From assembly GCA_907163345.1 (NCBI GenBank), contig CAJQUN010000479.1:124001-188000 (forward strand): a DNA stretch of 64,000 bases, written 5' to 3'. The notes beneath the pieces were generated by a model. It saw nothing but the letters and a program-made list of their open reading frames with translations. It was not told where the DNA came from and searched no databases. The position numbers and the translations under genes are program-made. Numbering within the stretch: the first letter of the stretch is position 1; each line of letters starts with the position of its first letter. This DNA is from Haberlea rhodopensis (taxonomy: Eukaryota; Streptophyta; Magnoliopsida; Lamiales; Gesneriaceae). Shown here in pieces: positions 1 through 10,228 of this stretch.

Positions 1-2106
1 TTTGTGGAAAGACACCATATGCGCACGTCTTCTTTACCCACGCCTCTTTTGGTCTCGACACCCACTGGAAGAAATGTCGTTGCTGATCAGTTTTTGGCAG
101 ATAGCCTCATTTATTTTGAGGGCAACGAATTGAGATCAGACTTGATTGTGTTGGGCATGTCAGACTTCGACTGCATCTTGGGTATTGATGTTCTGAACAG
201 ATATCAGGCAGTGGTAGATTGCCGGCAGAGGACAGTGAAGTTCAGACCTGAATTGGGCAGTCAGTGGACTTTCTATGGCAACGGTTCTCGTGCGAAGATT
301 CCGTTGATTTCAGCGATCAAAATGACTCAGTTGTTGGAACGTGGACACACGGGTTATCTCATTTATGCCGTGGACACGTCTGGGAAGAGTAAAGAATTGA
401 GAGTTGAGGATGTGCCAGTAGTGGCAGAGTTTGCTGATGTATTCCCAGAAGAGATCCCAGGATTCCCACCGGCTAGGGAAGTTGAGTTTGGGATCGAGCT
501 GTTGCCAGGGACATCCGCTATCTCTCGTGCACCTTATAGGATGGCACCGGCTGAGTTGAGAGAGTTGAAAGAACAGTTGCAAGATCTCCTTGACAAGGGA
601 TATATACGCCCGAGCGTATCGCCATGGGGCGCACCAGTTCTCTTTGTGAAGAAGAAGGACGGTTCGATGCGGTTGTGTATCGATTACCGGCAACTGAATA
701 AGGCTACAGTGAAGAACAAATATCCTCTCCCAAGGATAGATGACTTGTTTGATCAGTTGCAAGGCACCAGGGTGTATAGCAAGATTGATTTGAGATCCGG
801 GTATCATCAGATTCGAGTCAGAGAGGAAGATGTGCAGAAGACAGCATTCCGGACCCGATATGGACATTATGAGTTCCTAGTGATGCCGTTCGGCGTGACG
901 AATGCTCCAGCAGTCTTTATGAGTCTGATGAACAGAGTGTTTCAGCCGTGTCTTGATCAGTTCGTCATTGTATTTATTGACGACATTCTCATCTACTCCC
1001 GGAGCGAGGAAGAGCACGTGAAACACTTGAGGACAGTGCTTCAGATTCTCAGAGAGCATCAGTTGTATGCCAAGCTCAGTAAGTGTGAATTTTGGCTGAG
1101 CAGTGTAGTGTTTCTGGGGCATGTCATATCGAGCAGCGGGATATCTGTAGATCCCAAGAAGATTGAGGCTGTGATGGAGTGGACTGCCCCCACTTCTGTG
1201 CCTGAGATCCGGAGTTTTCTTGGCTTGGCCGGGTATTATCGACGCTTCGTCGAGGGCTTTTCGAAGATTTCCAAGCCGCTGACGCAGTTGACTCAGAAGG
1301 GAGTGCCTTTCTTTTGGTCAGAAGCTTGTGAGGAGAGCTTCCAGGAATTAAAGCACCGGTTGACGACGGCGCCAGTGTTAGTGATCCCTACGGAGAACTC
1401 CAGATTTGTTCTGTATACTGACGCATCACTTCAGGGCCTTGGGTGTGTTCTGATGCAAGATAAGCATGTGGTAGCTTATGCATCGAGGCAGTTGAAGCCG
1501 CATGAGACCAGATATCCAGTCCATGACTTGGAACTGGCGGCTATCATCTTCGCCCTGAAGATTTGGAGGCATTACTTGTATGGTACTTCGTTTACCATTT
1601 ACACGGATCACAAGAGCCTCAAGTTTTTATTCACTCAGGCAGAGTTGAACATGAGGCAGAGGAGGTGGATGGACCTACTCAAGGACTATGATTGTGAGAT
1701 CGAGTACCATCCCGGAAAAGCTAATTTGACAGCAGATGCTTTGAGCCGGAAAGTGAGGAGTTCTGCTGAGGACGTCATCCATTTGTCAGCCATGATGACC
1801 TCCTATTGCCATTTGGGCTATGATTTTGACATTGATGCATCACCTGTGTATGTATCGACCTTGTTAGCTGAGCCAGATATCTATGAGAACATCAGGAGAG
1901 CTCAGAGGTCAGACGATGAGGTTCAGAGGTGGTTATCTTTAGTACATCTTGGTCAGCCAACGAAATTCAGAGTGGCTGGTGACGGGTCTTTGAGATTGGG
2001 TGACCGTTGGGTGGTTCCGAGTACGCCGGAGTTGCGTAGAGGGATCTTGGAGCGAGCTCATAGTAGCAGACTTGAGCATCCACCCAGGCGGGAAGAAGAT
2101 GTATAA
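1..2106 (+). pseudogene. Pol of element A: protease end, reverse transcriptase, RNase H
   Basis: About 700 residues open from the left edge. The aspartic protease C-terminal half is seen by LGIDVL near residue 60. Reverse transcriptase follows at about residues 195-390, with FVKKKDGSMRLCIDYRQLN, the fingers motif KIDLRSGYHQI and the catalytic FIDDIL with both Asp present. RNase H (about 470-590) keeps YTDAS, DLELAA, YTDHKSL and the terminal DALSRK. A linker then leads to integrase, but one extra base near 2070-2080 throws the frame and ends it at 2106; the correct continuation is in the frame open from 2000. The protein would copy the element's RNA in cytoplasmic particles. This is the best preserved RT in the window. 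Protease N-terminal half and gag lie outside it. Confidence 0.92.
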
Positions 2107-3371
2107 AGATCTACGTGGTCAGTTTTGGTGGAAAATGATGAAGAGTGATGTCGTCGCTTTTGTGAAGAGGTGTTTGATCTGCCAGCAGGTTAAGGCAGAG
2201 AGGCAGAGACCTGGCGGCGAGTTGAGAAGCTTGGAGATACCGAAGTGGAAGTGGGAGCACATTTCCATGGACTTCGTGACTCACCTGCCGAGGAGTGCTT
2301 CAGGCTTTGATGCTATTTGGGTGATTGTGGATCGATTGACTAAGGTAGCTCATTTTATCCCCTATAGCATGACTTTCACCTTTTTGAGGATGGCGCAGTT
2401 GTATATTAGAGATGTGGTGAGATTGCATGGGATCCCCGTTTCCATAGTGTCAGATCGAGATCCGCGATTCACATCTCATTTCTGGGAAGGCCTTCAGTTA
2501 GCCTTGGGAACTGAAGTCAGATTAAGCACTGCTTATCATCCTCAGACGGATGGCCAGACCGAGCGCACTATTCAGACGCTCGAGGACATGTTGAGAGCTT
2601 GTGTTTTGGAGTTCGATGCCTCTTGACAGGATTCCGTGCCTTTGGTAGAGTTTTCTTATAACAATAGCTACCAGGCGAGTATTCAGATGGCTCCGTTTGA
2701 AGCTCTTTATGGCAGACGGTGTAGATCACCCTTGTGTTGGGATGATTTGGACCACAGATCGGTCGGAGGACCGGAGTTAGATTCGGGATATGGAAGAGAA
2801 GATAAAGACGATAAGGCAGAAAATGAAAGCGGCCCAGGACAGACAGGCAGCTTATGCAAATAAACGGCGGAGACCGTTAGAATTTCAGTTGGGAGATAAG
2901 GTCTTTTTGAAGATCTCGCCTTTCAGAGGCGTTGTGCGATTTGGGATGCGCGGGAAACTGTCTCCGAGGTATGTTGGACCGTACGAGATTTTGCAGCGCA
3001 TTGGCACCTTAGCTTACCGACTGGCTTTGCCGCCTTCTTTATCTGGTATACATGATGTGTTTCATGTATCGATGCTGCGGAAGTATGAGCCGGATCCATC
3101 TCATGTGTTACAGCCTTCCGAAGTTCAGTTGGAATCAGATGTATCTTATGTGGAACGGCCTGTCAGAATTCTGGATCGAGCAGACCGTAAACTTCGGAAC
3201 AAAGTGATACCTATGATCAAGGTTCAGTGGGATCGCAGGGGTGTCGAGGAGGCTACGTGGAAGACGGAGCGGCATATGGTGCAGCACTACCCGGAACTAT
3301 TCTCTTGTATGTGTTTATGTTTAGTTTCTTTTGGGGTAAGTGCATGTGATTTCGGGGACGAAATCTTATAA
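2000..3371 (+). pseudogene. Integrase and chromodomain of element A (broken)
   Basis: Continues pol after the frameshift. HPGGKKMYKDLRGQFWW and CLICQQVKAE mark the zinc-binding HHCC region. The catalytic core shows MDFVTHLP (first Asp), VSDRDPRF (second Asp) and TDGQTER (Glu), so the DDE residues are visible. TGG has become TGA at about 2624 (after EFDAS), and an extra base near 2780 causes a second frameshift. The last frame (2790-3371) carries the GPYEIL and HDVFHVSMLRKY block and a chromodomain-like segment (PVRILDRADRKLRNK, then VQWDRRG, EATWKTE). Chromodomains of this type direct insertion to particular chromatin in related elements. The true C-terminus is probably near YPELF, not the open-frame end at 3371. 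Confidence 0.9.
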
Positions 3372-3383
3372 GTAGGGGAGTAT
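3369..3383 (+). other. Polypurine tract of element A
   Basis: A purine-rich stretch (AAGTAGGGGAGTAT) directly before the LTR. In this group it primes plus-strand DNA synthesis. The same block, preceded by a GGGGACGAAAT-like motif, recurs before the LTRs of A2, E, C and D. Confidence 0.75.
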
Positions 3384-5249
3384 TGTGATATCCCCGAAAT
3401 GATTAATTGCAACTTGGTGCATTAATTGTGTTTATATGATTAATTATGATGGTAATTAATTATGTGTTGGAATTATTATGTTGAAATGTTTAGTCACATG
3501 GTAGATGTGATCGGGTTGCATTTCCGGGTGCATGTTGAGCATGTTGGGAATTATGGTTGGAAGCATGATTTATTTGCCATGGGTAGCAATTAATTGGAAA
3601 TCACGAGTTTAATTGATATTTTGGTGCATTTGGTTTAATGCTTTGGAAAATATCATGTTGGGGTGTTTTATACACCATGGGTTATGGATTGCATTTTAAT
3701 TAAACTCAACACTTTTATTCCCCAACCCCACCCCATCCACTCTCACTTTACCTTTACCAAACATCACCCAAACCCTTCCCCTTTCTCTCCATTTCGAGTT
3801 CAAGCTTTGGGGTGAAGAGAAACCTTTCAAAAATCTGGATTTGTGGAGTTAATTGGGTGATTTGAGGTCCCCAAGAGGTATGGATACCTCATGGTTAATT
3901 TTGTTGTGTTTTATTTAAGTTTGGTATGATTTTGAAGGGTTTTGAAATGGGTTTGTGTTGGGTTGTTGTGGGTTTGGTTATATGTTGGATTTATACTTAT
4001 TTTGAAGTATATTCTGGTGGTTTATGTTGCATTTGATGTTGTTGGTTTGTTGGGTTAAGTGTTGGTATGGATTGGAAGGTTTTTGGGAGCAAAAATGGTG
4101 AAAATCGCATGTCTGTGCGAGGCGATCGATCGCTTGAAAAGAGGCGACCGATCGCCAAGGGACAGTAGCATTTTTGCGGGTTAGGCGATCGATCGCCTAA
4201 AATGAGGCGACCGATCGCCGAGAGGCAGTAGCCAAATTAAGGGCTAGGCGATCGATCGCCATGTTTGGCGCGATCGATCGCCGCGATGAAAATTTTGAGG
4301 CGACCGATCGCCTGAGGGAAGCGATCGATCGCCGCCTGTGGATTTTTTGGAAATGATTTCTTTTGTCAAATTTTTGGTATTTGGCTATTATTTGGCTTCT
4401 AATATGGGGTTGTGTGATTGTGTAGAACCATCCCAGGTAGCAACGCAACCAAGGAACTGAAGCCATATCAAATCCACTTTTGGAAAGGTACGTAGTGGAC
4501 GTACGGGCACCCAACGGTACATGTATCTTATATACTCATTGTTTATGCATTGTGGATGCGAGTATATATGTGGTATTGCATTGTGGATGCAAATACATGT
4601 TATGCATGATGTTTATAGATGCATATGATTATTGGTGCACATCCCATGAGTCTTGGTCATCCCTTGATGATTTTAATGCTTGCCGCTATTTGTTTGGTTC
4701 CGCTAAATGTGAAGCGAGGGGTGGGAGCGCCGCATGTCACATTTGAGCGTGGTTATCATATAGGGCGAGGAAAGGGTATTTGCCGCTCAATGAGAGGCGA
4801 GGGGTGGGAGTCCCGCATGTCCATTGAAGCGAGGTTATCCTATGCCGCCTATATGTAAACAGGAAGTGTTTTATTATGATTATGCATTTACGCTTTATCT
4901 TCATATTGTGTTGAATATGAATGATTATTATTGCTCATGTTTGGGGGTTGTCCTTGTAGGTACACGTTTGGCATGATAGAAGGGCTAGACGGGTTGAGAT
5001 GGTGAGCTTGTTGAGGATGCTTTTGGGACTTGAAGGACATGATTATTTTGGATAGTATCTACTCTAGGAGTAGTATAAAACTATAGTTGAACGCATTCAT
5101 TGATTGGAATGTAATTAATCCTTTTGGTAGTCCTTATTTTTGGCATGTAATGCTTAAGCTCATAAACTCAACACGTTCTTTTACACTCTGATCTTTTATA
5201 TTAGCTCTATTATGCCTTGATTCCGCACTTAAGGATTAGGGTCCTTACA
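3384..5249 (+). repeat. 3' LTR of element A
   Basis: 1,866 bp beginning TGTGATATCCCCG and ending GGTCCTTACA, so it has TG...CA ends. Landmarks: TATA-like TTTTATAC at 3666-3673; pyrimidine-rich tract 3715-3800; donor-like CAAGAG/GTATGG at 3877/3878; palindrome array 4122-4332; acceptor-like TGTGTAG ending 4425; exon-like block 4426-4487; donor-like AAG/GTACGT inside a hairpin at 4488-4504; GCGAGGGGTGGGAG repeats at 4713-4850; acceptor-like TTGTCCTTGTAG ending 4959. Family assignment rests on the adjacent pol and on the matching LTR at 10457-12477. Confidence 0.9.
4122..4332 (+). repeat. Palindrome array GCGATCGATCGC in A LTR
   Basis: Eight copies of a 12-bp palindrome starting at 4122, 4144, 4185, 4207, 4248, 4270, 4300 and 4321. 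Five are GCGATCGATCGC and three are the one-base variant GCGACCGATCGC. The starts 4122/4185/4248 and 4144/4207 share a 63-bp period, so part of the array grew by tandem duplication of a two-palindrome unit. Confidence 0.95.
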
Positions 5250-6701
5250 ACTATAAACAAATAAAGAATTTGGTGTACAAACAAAATAATATATACAAGA
5301 AGCCATCTTTAAAATCCAAACATAGAAATACTGACACCAGGGATGTAGCATAATGGTCGCCACCCACTCCCCATTGTAAATACTCGAGTTTGAGTTCGCA
5401 TCCCCTTTGTTTAGGAATTGTTCAAAAAAATAAAGTTTTAGAAATCTGGAGAACCAGGGTAGTGGTCTAATAATTTGTCACAATCTCCCATTTGCATGGA
5501 TTCAAGTTCGAGTCTCCACCTCCACATAGAAAAGTTGATAAGTTTTTTTGAAATACTAGACACTGATATCGATGAGAATGAAAAAGTTAGTATTCTTGAC
5601 ACATAATATGTGCATACATTTAGTAATATTTTGATATAATTATAATTTTAAGTAAATTGAATTTTGTATATATAAAGTATAATTATATTGAAATAAATTT
5701 TTTCATCAAATATTAAACATTCTCCAACCTATTTAACTGGAAGTTGTAATTATGGTCAATCGGAATCTTTGATCCTTAATTAGTAGCATAATATTGTGGG
5801 CACATGCAAGAGGGTAGGCCACCCTCATTAAATTAATTGAATGTAGTTATTTTAGTTTTTGAGTTTGAATTGTAGTTATTTTTTGAGTTTGAATTGTAGT
5901 TATTTTGAGTTATAAAATCTTTATATTATATGTAACATTTTTTTAAGTTCCAATGCATACGTCTCCATTATCCTTGATGTCCTAAACCATCTGTTTATTG
6001 AATTTCTTGGATCCATTGTTAGCTATTGGACAAATTAATATAGTATATAAATAATATATTCTTTAATGTTAATTTAAAAATATTTAATAATCATTAGATT
6101 TATCAACTTAGATGAGGCAAACAAAAGCCAGAATCAAATTTGTGCAAGAACGACGAGCACAAACTGCCATAAAAATAACATAACATTTAATCTAATGGTC
6201 ATCTTATTAATAATATGAGATCATACAAGTAAACTATACACGTCTTGGCTACAACTTCATGATTTTCAAAATGCACCATTCTCCAAACTGGCAGAACCAG
6301 ATAAATGCCAAATCCCAAACGATCAGCCTTGCTCACCATCTTCCTTCACGCGGATTTCTTCTCTTACATTCTCCATCCTTCATGCTCTGGATATCTACAT
6401 GGGTGACAAACCTGCAGAATGATGTATAATTTGCATTTATAGGCATATCCTGATGATTCGACACATTCTTGCATCATGAGAAATTTGAGAACAATGATGG
6501 CCAACTAAAGATCGCCGAGTGAAAGGAAAAAAGAGAGAAACTTGCAACTAAATAACGGAATTGCAGAGGATTTAAACCATAAGATAAAGTATGTGCTGAT
6601 GATTTACATGTATGCTAGTACTCTAATATAAGGCTATGGCATATATGAAACTGTTGGTCACCGACCTACCATAGGGACTAGATTCCGACACAAGTTAGCG
6701 T
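5250..6701. other. Low-copy AT-rich region with no gene seen
   Basis: Flanks element A on the left and the 3' end of the host gene on the right. I see no convincing coding region. A SINE-like trace is at 5335-5525. Roughly 6170-6701 probably includes the host gene's 3' untranslated region on the minus strand, but I cannot place a poly(A) site. Confidence 0.5.
5335..5525 (+). repeat. Degenerate tRNA-derived SINE-like sequence
   Basis: GATGTAGCATAATGG at about 5343 fits the polymerase III A box (TRGYNNARNGG), and GAGTTCGCATCC about 45 bp later resembles a B box. A second unit has AGTGGTCTAATAA at about 5460 and a B box GTTCGAGTC at about 5508. Two tRNA-like heads in a row suggest a dimeric or duplicated SINE. 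There is no clear poly(A) tail or flanking duplication, so this is tentative. Confidence 0.35.
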
Positions 6702-8987
6702 TCATCCTTCCTCGTCCTCAGAATTCGATGTGTCATCTGCGTCATTTTCACTATCTTGAATTTTCACCTCCACTTTCACCACTGGAATAGGATGTATTGG
6801 TGAAGTACCTGAAGTGCAGGAAAGCACATCGAAATTATGTACAACCATGACAGGTGAAGGAGCTCTTCATGAGCCTTTTACACAATTTTAACCTCTTTTG
6901 GGACTTAATTTATAACGGAAACAAAATCCTGATAATATATTCCTGAGTGCACTCTGGTATTCCAAATGCTACTTTTCAGTAAGCAGCCAAGAACAAAATG
7001 TGAAATGCAAAGCTGAGACAATGTTTGACCACCATATATCCTGTGTAGGATCGAGCGCTTACCGTTTTACCAATAACTATAATTATAATTAAGGGTAATG
7101 GCGCAACATCGATCTTTTCAACCATACACTGGCACAAACGCCACGTGTTCGACTGATCACAAAGCAGAGGCAATTGTTGAACCCCAACAATCTCTCCCCC
7201 AATAATTGCACTCTCTGCAACTCAGGGGAATCAAACACGCGATCTTGAAACTGATACCAATTGTAGGATCGAGCGCTTACTACTTTACCAATAACTATAG
7301 TAAAGGTAATAGCGTAACATTCATCTTTTCAACCATACACCGGCACAAGCGCCACGTGTTCGACCGATCACAAAACAAAGGCAATTGTGAACCCCAACAT
7401 CCTGAATGATGATAGCATTGAGAGATTTATGTATACGTAATGCACATACTCTAGGGCATTACAAAAAGAACTACCAACAGCTAAATCAATGTGGTGCAAA
7501 AGGTTTTGATCAAATAAAGTTTTAAGTTAAAAAAGAATCAAATCAAGATATTTCATGGCCCGGACTATCAATCAGTAAGGATAGCAACTAATTAAATGCC
7601 TTTCTAATGTTGTTTTCCATCATGACAACCGGTTTGAAACCAAAAGAGGTGACCAATTCTCAACCCAATCACATTTAGTTCACCTTTAAATGACATTGAT
7701 GTGAAATAAGGAAGAGCGCTCATCTGATCCAACCTTCCTTGAAAACTCACTTTGGGGTTCTAGCTATTTTTCCCACATCATGCCTAGAAGACAACTTTCA
7801 ATCTTGATGGCCACATCATGCCTAGAAAACTTTCAATCTTGATGGATCTTTACATTCACTCCACCTAAATTCCAGACTGAAATCCTTACCTGCTACAAAT
7901 TCCAAACTATGCAACTTTTTTGCAGCAATCCCAGTCAAAAAGCAATAAATTAAAAGGTTACGAGGATTTGAATCCTCCCTAAACGATAAAATTGCCTGAA
8001 TATCATCAGACATCCCAAATTCCGGGTAAACCTCGTCTTGTTACTCATTTTCTTGAGACATTCCTCTTGTTTTGTCTTTTTAGAAACCTTATGTATAATT
8101 AACAAAGAGGGAAATAAAGTCCCAATCTAATCCGCAAAATTAACATCGGATGTGTTCTTCCTAGGGTCATCAACCAAATAAAATGATGATCCACTTAAGA
8201 CATAATCTTTTCTAAATCAATCGATCATTCAACTCCTCACCGCTACAAATTCAGAGAAATATAAACTTTCTCACTCCAATTGTAAGATAAACAAGATATC
8301 TCAAATTCCCGAAATTAAGTAGAATTCTAAACTTGTTTAACAGTCATCAATTCCAGTTAAAAGACAATAGGAATCGCAATTATCAGTCACTACCTCAATC
8401 AAGAAAACCTGACTACGGTGATTAATCACTCGGAGTTAAGAATTCAAGTTTATCATGCATCAATTCCAACAAAATCAGCAGAAATCAATCAATTAACAAC
8501 GATTTATTCGATTATCACCTTCAATAAAAAAAGCAGAAGAAGGCCAGCCTTTCGTGGACGAAAACGACATCTGTTCATCCTCGGAAAGCATATCATCCAT
8601 CGAACCTCGAAGATTATTCGCGCCCCCGGAAGACGAAATCTTCCCCAAAGCCTCAATCACGCTGCCGGCGGGGTGGCTGCGCATCGAGGTGGCACGAGGT
8701 GGGACCCAGTAGGAGTATCCGGGGAGGAAGGGAAGCCAATCGGGTGCTGCACGCCGTACCATGATGCTGTGAATTGCATCCTCGAGCTTCTTAATACCAA
8801 AAGTGATCACCTCTGCCGCGGCCTCCGGCACATCGGACTGCGAGGAGGAGGAAGAGTCGAGGTCCAGTTCGATGAGCTGGACGCGATGGGACTTGTTGGA
8901 GCGGTGGCGGTGGTGGTTGATCAGCGGCGTCGGAGGGCGGAGGGTGGACCGGGGGAGGGATCGGTACAGGATTCGGGACAGAGCCAT
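6702..8987 (-). CDS. Uncharacterised plant protein, two exons (8987-8519, 6808-6702)
   Basis: Exon 1 runs from ATG at 8987 to 8519, with a GAAG/GTGATA donor. Exon 2 runs from 6808 to the TGA at 6702, after a CTGCACTTCAG acceptor. Together they give 576 bases: 191 residues plus stop, with a phase-1 junction that reads through cleanly. The N-terminus is Arg/Ser-rich with no acidic residue before residue 40, which suggests a mitochondrial or plastid targeting peptide. A Ser-rich linker (about 45-51) precedes a block around residues 62-98 ending WLPFLPGYSYWVPPR, which looks like a conserved plant domain of unknown function to me. The C-terminus is acidic (SEDEEG). The 1,710-bp intron holds a TRIM. 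This is the only gene I believe belongs to the host. Function is not recognised; the exon structure is my reading and needs transcript support. Confidence 0.75.
7039..7404 (-). mobile_element. TRIM (miniature LTR retrotransposon) in the host intron
   Basis: Two direct repeats, 7044-7189 (146 bp) and 7262-7399 (138 bp), start TGTAGGATCGAGCG and end CCCCAACA, so read on the minus strand they are TG...CA. They flank only 72 bp. The five bases tcctg occur at 7039-7043 and 7400-7404, a perfect target-site duplication. On the minus strand the internal part starts next to GGTATCAG (7251-7259), a short match to a tRNA-Met primer site, and ends in a purine-rich GGGGGAGAGAT tract (7190-7200). There is no coding capacity. 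Size and layout fit TRIM elements. Confidence 0.88.
7773..7845. repeat. Tandem duplication of about 38 bp in the intron
   Basis: The unit CCACATCATGCCTAGAA...CTTTCAATCTTGATGG occurs at 7773-7810 and again at 7811-7845, the second copy 3 bp shorter. Looks like a local slippage duplication. Confidence 0.85.
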
Positions 8988-9344
8988 TCTGATGTATCGT
9001 ATTTGAGAGAGAGAGAGAGATAGAGAGAGATATATGTTTGAGAGAGAATTAGATCAGACGTGGCTATATGCGCGTTCGGCAAATGGGTTAGTTGAGCTTA
9101 CCACCACGTTTTCTTTGTTTTACAAAAACAAACAACGTTTTCTAAAAACAAAAGATTATACGATAGAAAGTGATCTTTTTTCAACCACTAAGAAATTGAA
9201 TAGAATTCCATAAAATTAACATACTTAGAGATTCAATAATAATTTTTTTGTAAATTCCCTATATTCTATTCAACACACCAATGATTCTTTGAAAATATTA
9301 TAAATCAATCTAGGGATATTATGCGATTAGTTACTACTCAAAAC
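8988..9344 (-). promoter_or_regulatory. Probable 5' UTR and promoter region of the host gene
   Basis: Just upstream of the ATG lies a GA-rich run (about 9004-9045; CT-rich in the transcript), common in plant 5' leaders. TATA-like ATATAT is near 9031 and CATATAG near 9066. No core promoter can be assigned with certainty; the rest is AT-rich. Confidence 0.4.
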
Positions 9345-10228
9345 CTATGATGAATGGACATGGATACGCTGATACATGGATACACGGATACGGATACTGT
9401 TGCACGGAATTTTTGAAATTTCTAAGATACGATACGTCTGGATACGTCAATTTTCTTATTTTTAATTATATCTATCTATATATATATATATATACATCAA
9501 TAATATTTATAAGAAATCAAGTTTCAAATATATAGTCAACAATAAACACATAAAATAAAAATAACAAAGTTTAAACTCCATCAAATCCACGACAAATAAT
9601 AGAGTTTTAAACACCAATTACTACTTAAATTAAGAAAGTTACATAAAAATATTGTCTAATCATTTAATTGACTGTTATGTCTCGATATATTGATTCTTCA
9701 TTAGCTTCACCTGCAATATAAAAGACTCAAATGATTGTTCAGCAAGTGAGAGATTCGCAATATCAAGAATGCTAACATCATAACGACTCAAAAGCATCTC
9801 CAACCACATCCCATATTTTGGAGTCACCCTTCATATATTGTGGAGATTTCCTTGAAAGAAGACATGCTATGAATGAAAATCAAATCTTCGGCACGTTGTA
9901 GTGTTATTTGGTTCCTCTTTGTTGAATGAATAAATGCATAAGTAGTCCAATTTCTCTCACAACAAGAAGAAGAAACTTGGCCATATTCATATAACTATAG
10001 GAAATTAAAAAATAATTTTTAAATTCGGATACTCCACATGGCGTATCCGATGCATCGGAATCTTAAGTATCTTGAAATATCTTGACAAGTATCCAAAATA
10101 AAAAATTAATTTTTAATTCAGGTAGGCCATGTATGTATCAGGAAAAATATCAGTGAGTATCGGTATCCGAAAAATATCAAATATGTGGCCGTGAAAAATT
10201 TTAGGAGTATCCGTGCATTATTGAATCA
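9345..10228 (-). mobile_element. hAT transposon remnant
   Basis: The left part has repeated GGATAC motifs (9358-9400), and GTATCC motifs in the opposite orientation lie at 10025-10215, like subterminal repeats. Between them the minus strand encodes pieces of a hAT transposase C-terminal dimerisation domain (9700-9978). The remnant is short, has a (TA)n run at about 9478-9495, and I cannot define terminal inverted repeats or an 8-bp duplication. Confidence 0.65.
9700..9978 (-). pseudogene. hAT transposase C-terminal fragment
   Basis: Read from 9978 downward, one frame gives CERNWTTYAFIHSTKRN, then RAEDLIFIHS. Farther down, other frames give KIWDVVGDAFES and ILDIANLSLAEQSFES. The ERNWS.Y.FIHS.KRN and RAEDLVFVH pattern is typical of the hATC dimerisation domain of plant hAT transposases. 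Frames are interrupted, and the DDE catalytic part and BED zinc finger are absent. Confidence 0.7.

Larger units (their letters stand above)
1..5249 (+). mobile_element. Ty3/gypsy chromovirus A, 3' half
   Basis: LTR retrotransposon running off the left edge. Visible in order are the end of protease, reverse transcriptase, RNase H, integrase, a chromodomain-like tail, a purine-rich tract and the 3' LTR. This domain order is that of Ty3/gypsy elements; the C-terminal domain and long LTR suggest a chromovirus, probably the Tekay/Del lineage (lineage is inference). The 5' LTR, PBS and gag would lie left of position 1, so no target-site duplication can be checked. Two frameshifts and one nonsense codon show that this copy is not autonomous. 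Confidence 0.93.

Noticed and set aside
310..867. 185-residue open frame antisense to element A pol
   Set aside because: It is a shadow of the conserved RT frame on the other strand and shows no protein domain.
4122..4332. CRISPR-like array
   Set aside because: The repeats are 12-bp palindromes with irregular spacers in a plant LTR; no cas genes, and the unit is too short.
8418..9023. 201-residue + strand open frame over the host exon
   Set aside because: Antisense to exon 1, whose minus-strand reading has a targeting-like start, correct splice sites and a continuous second exon.
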